A DNA stretch of 6,355 bases from Paracoccaceae bacterium (GTDB lineage Bacteria; Pseudomonadota; Alphaproteobacteria; Rhodobacterales; Rhodobacteraceae), in contig SKMM01000353.1 of NCBI GenBank assembly GCA_007121055.1, forward strand, positions 1-6,355, in the 5' to 3' direction. Positions within the stretch are counted from its first letter, which is position 1, and each line of letters begins with the position of its first letter. The notes under the pieces were generated by a model. That model had not been told where the DNA came from, ran no database searches, and saw only the letters and a list, made by a program, of their open reading frames with translations. This document shows positions 6,040 to 6,355 of this stretch, piece by piece. Made by a program: the position numbers and the translations under genes.

Positions 6040-6355
6040 TCAGGAGCCGCGGGCCAGGGCCGCGATGCCGGTGCGGGCCATTTCGACCAGGCCCAGCGGG
6101 CGCATCAGTTCAGCGAAGGCATCGACCTTCTGGGCCGAGCCGGTGATCTCGAAAACGAAGCTCTCCAGCGTCGAGTCGACGACATTGGCGCGGAACACAT
6201 CCGCCAGCCGCAGCGCCTCGACCCGAGCCTCCCCCTTGCCGGCGACCTTGAACAGCGCGAGTTCGCGCTCCACCGCCGCGCCCTCGACCGTCAGGTCGTG
6301 GACCTCGTGCACCGGCACCATCCGGCCCAGCTGGGCCTTGATCTGCTCTATCACC
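6040..6355 (-). CDS. ilvN: Acetolactate synthase small (regulatory) subunit, C-terminal part (N-terminus off the right edge)
   Basis: This is the regulatory subunit that binds the large catalytic subunit of acetolactate synthase, the first common enzyme of valine/leucine/isoleucine synthesis, and usually confers valine feedback inhibition. About 105 codons are visible. IEQIKAQLGRMVPVHEVHDL, VERELALFKVAG, and VVDSTLESFVFEITGSAQKV followed by ELMRPLGLVEMARTGIAAL match the C-terminal half of the family. Relatives are about 160-190 residues, so the N-terminal ACT domain that binds the amino acid lies beyond the edge. The GTG at 6354-6352 is in frame but is not the true start: it sits in the middle of the conserved protein. 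The TGA stop is at 6042-6040. The gene is named ilvN or ilvH in different genomes. The large-subunit gene would be expected just outside the window. Confidence 0.95.
   Translation of the reverse strand, partial: VIEQIKAQLGRMVPVHEVHDLTVEGAAVERELALFKVAGKGEARVEALRLADVFRANVVDSTLESFVFEITGSAQKVDAFAELMRPLGLVEMARTGIAALARGS

Noticed and set aside
6352..6354. GTG as the start of a 104-residue protein at the right edge
   Set aside because: The protein is clearly the C-terminal half of IlvN/IlvH, and the frame is still open at the window edge.

Overview
The window is GC-rich chromosomal DNA from an alphaproteobacterium, most likely a member of the Rhodobacterales (Rhodobacter/Paracoccus-like). The evidence is a full-length CtrA response regulator next to a SciP-type (DUF1153) protein, the wording of the SciP N-terminus, and NAD-dependent LigA and MnmA proteins of alphaproteobacterial type. 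The species cannot be named from the sequence alone. I see no mobile element, RNA gene, CRISPR array or sign of recent transfer. The content is core housekeeping plus the CtrA cell-cycle/motility regulator.

Layout, left to right. Positions 1-1472 (minus) hold the first 490 codons of recG, a branched-DNA helicase; its C-terminus lies beyond the left edge. Positions 1474-3588 (minus) hold complete ligA, whose stop codon is one base from the recG start, so the two are probably co-transcribed and translationally coupled. Positions 3661-4374 (minus) hold ctrA, and 4466-4744 (minus) hold sciP. The four minus-strand genes therefore read sciP > ctrA > ligA > recG. Divergent from sciP, positions 4869-6008 (plus) hold complete mnmA, the tRNA 2-thiouridylase. 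A 31-base convergent gap separates it from the C-terminal part of ilvN/ilvH (minus), which runs off the right edge.

The informative non-coding DNA lies in the two gaps flanking sciP. Each has a CtrA-type box (TTAA-N7-TTAx, one mismatch from the TTAA-N7-TTAA consensus) 47-49 bases upstream of the ctrA or sciP start codon. I find only three TTAA tetramers in the whole window: the two boxes account for two, and the third is at the 3' end of sciP. A match to the motif I recall for Caulobacter SciP (TGTCGCG) also lies upstream of ctrA. Together these suggest a compact circuit in which CtrA controls its own gene and the gene for its antagonist SciP, with possible SciP feedback on ctrA. This is inferred from sites and family knowledge; nothing here is an unknown gene system.
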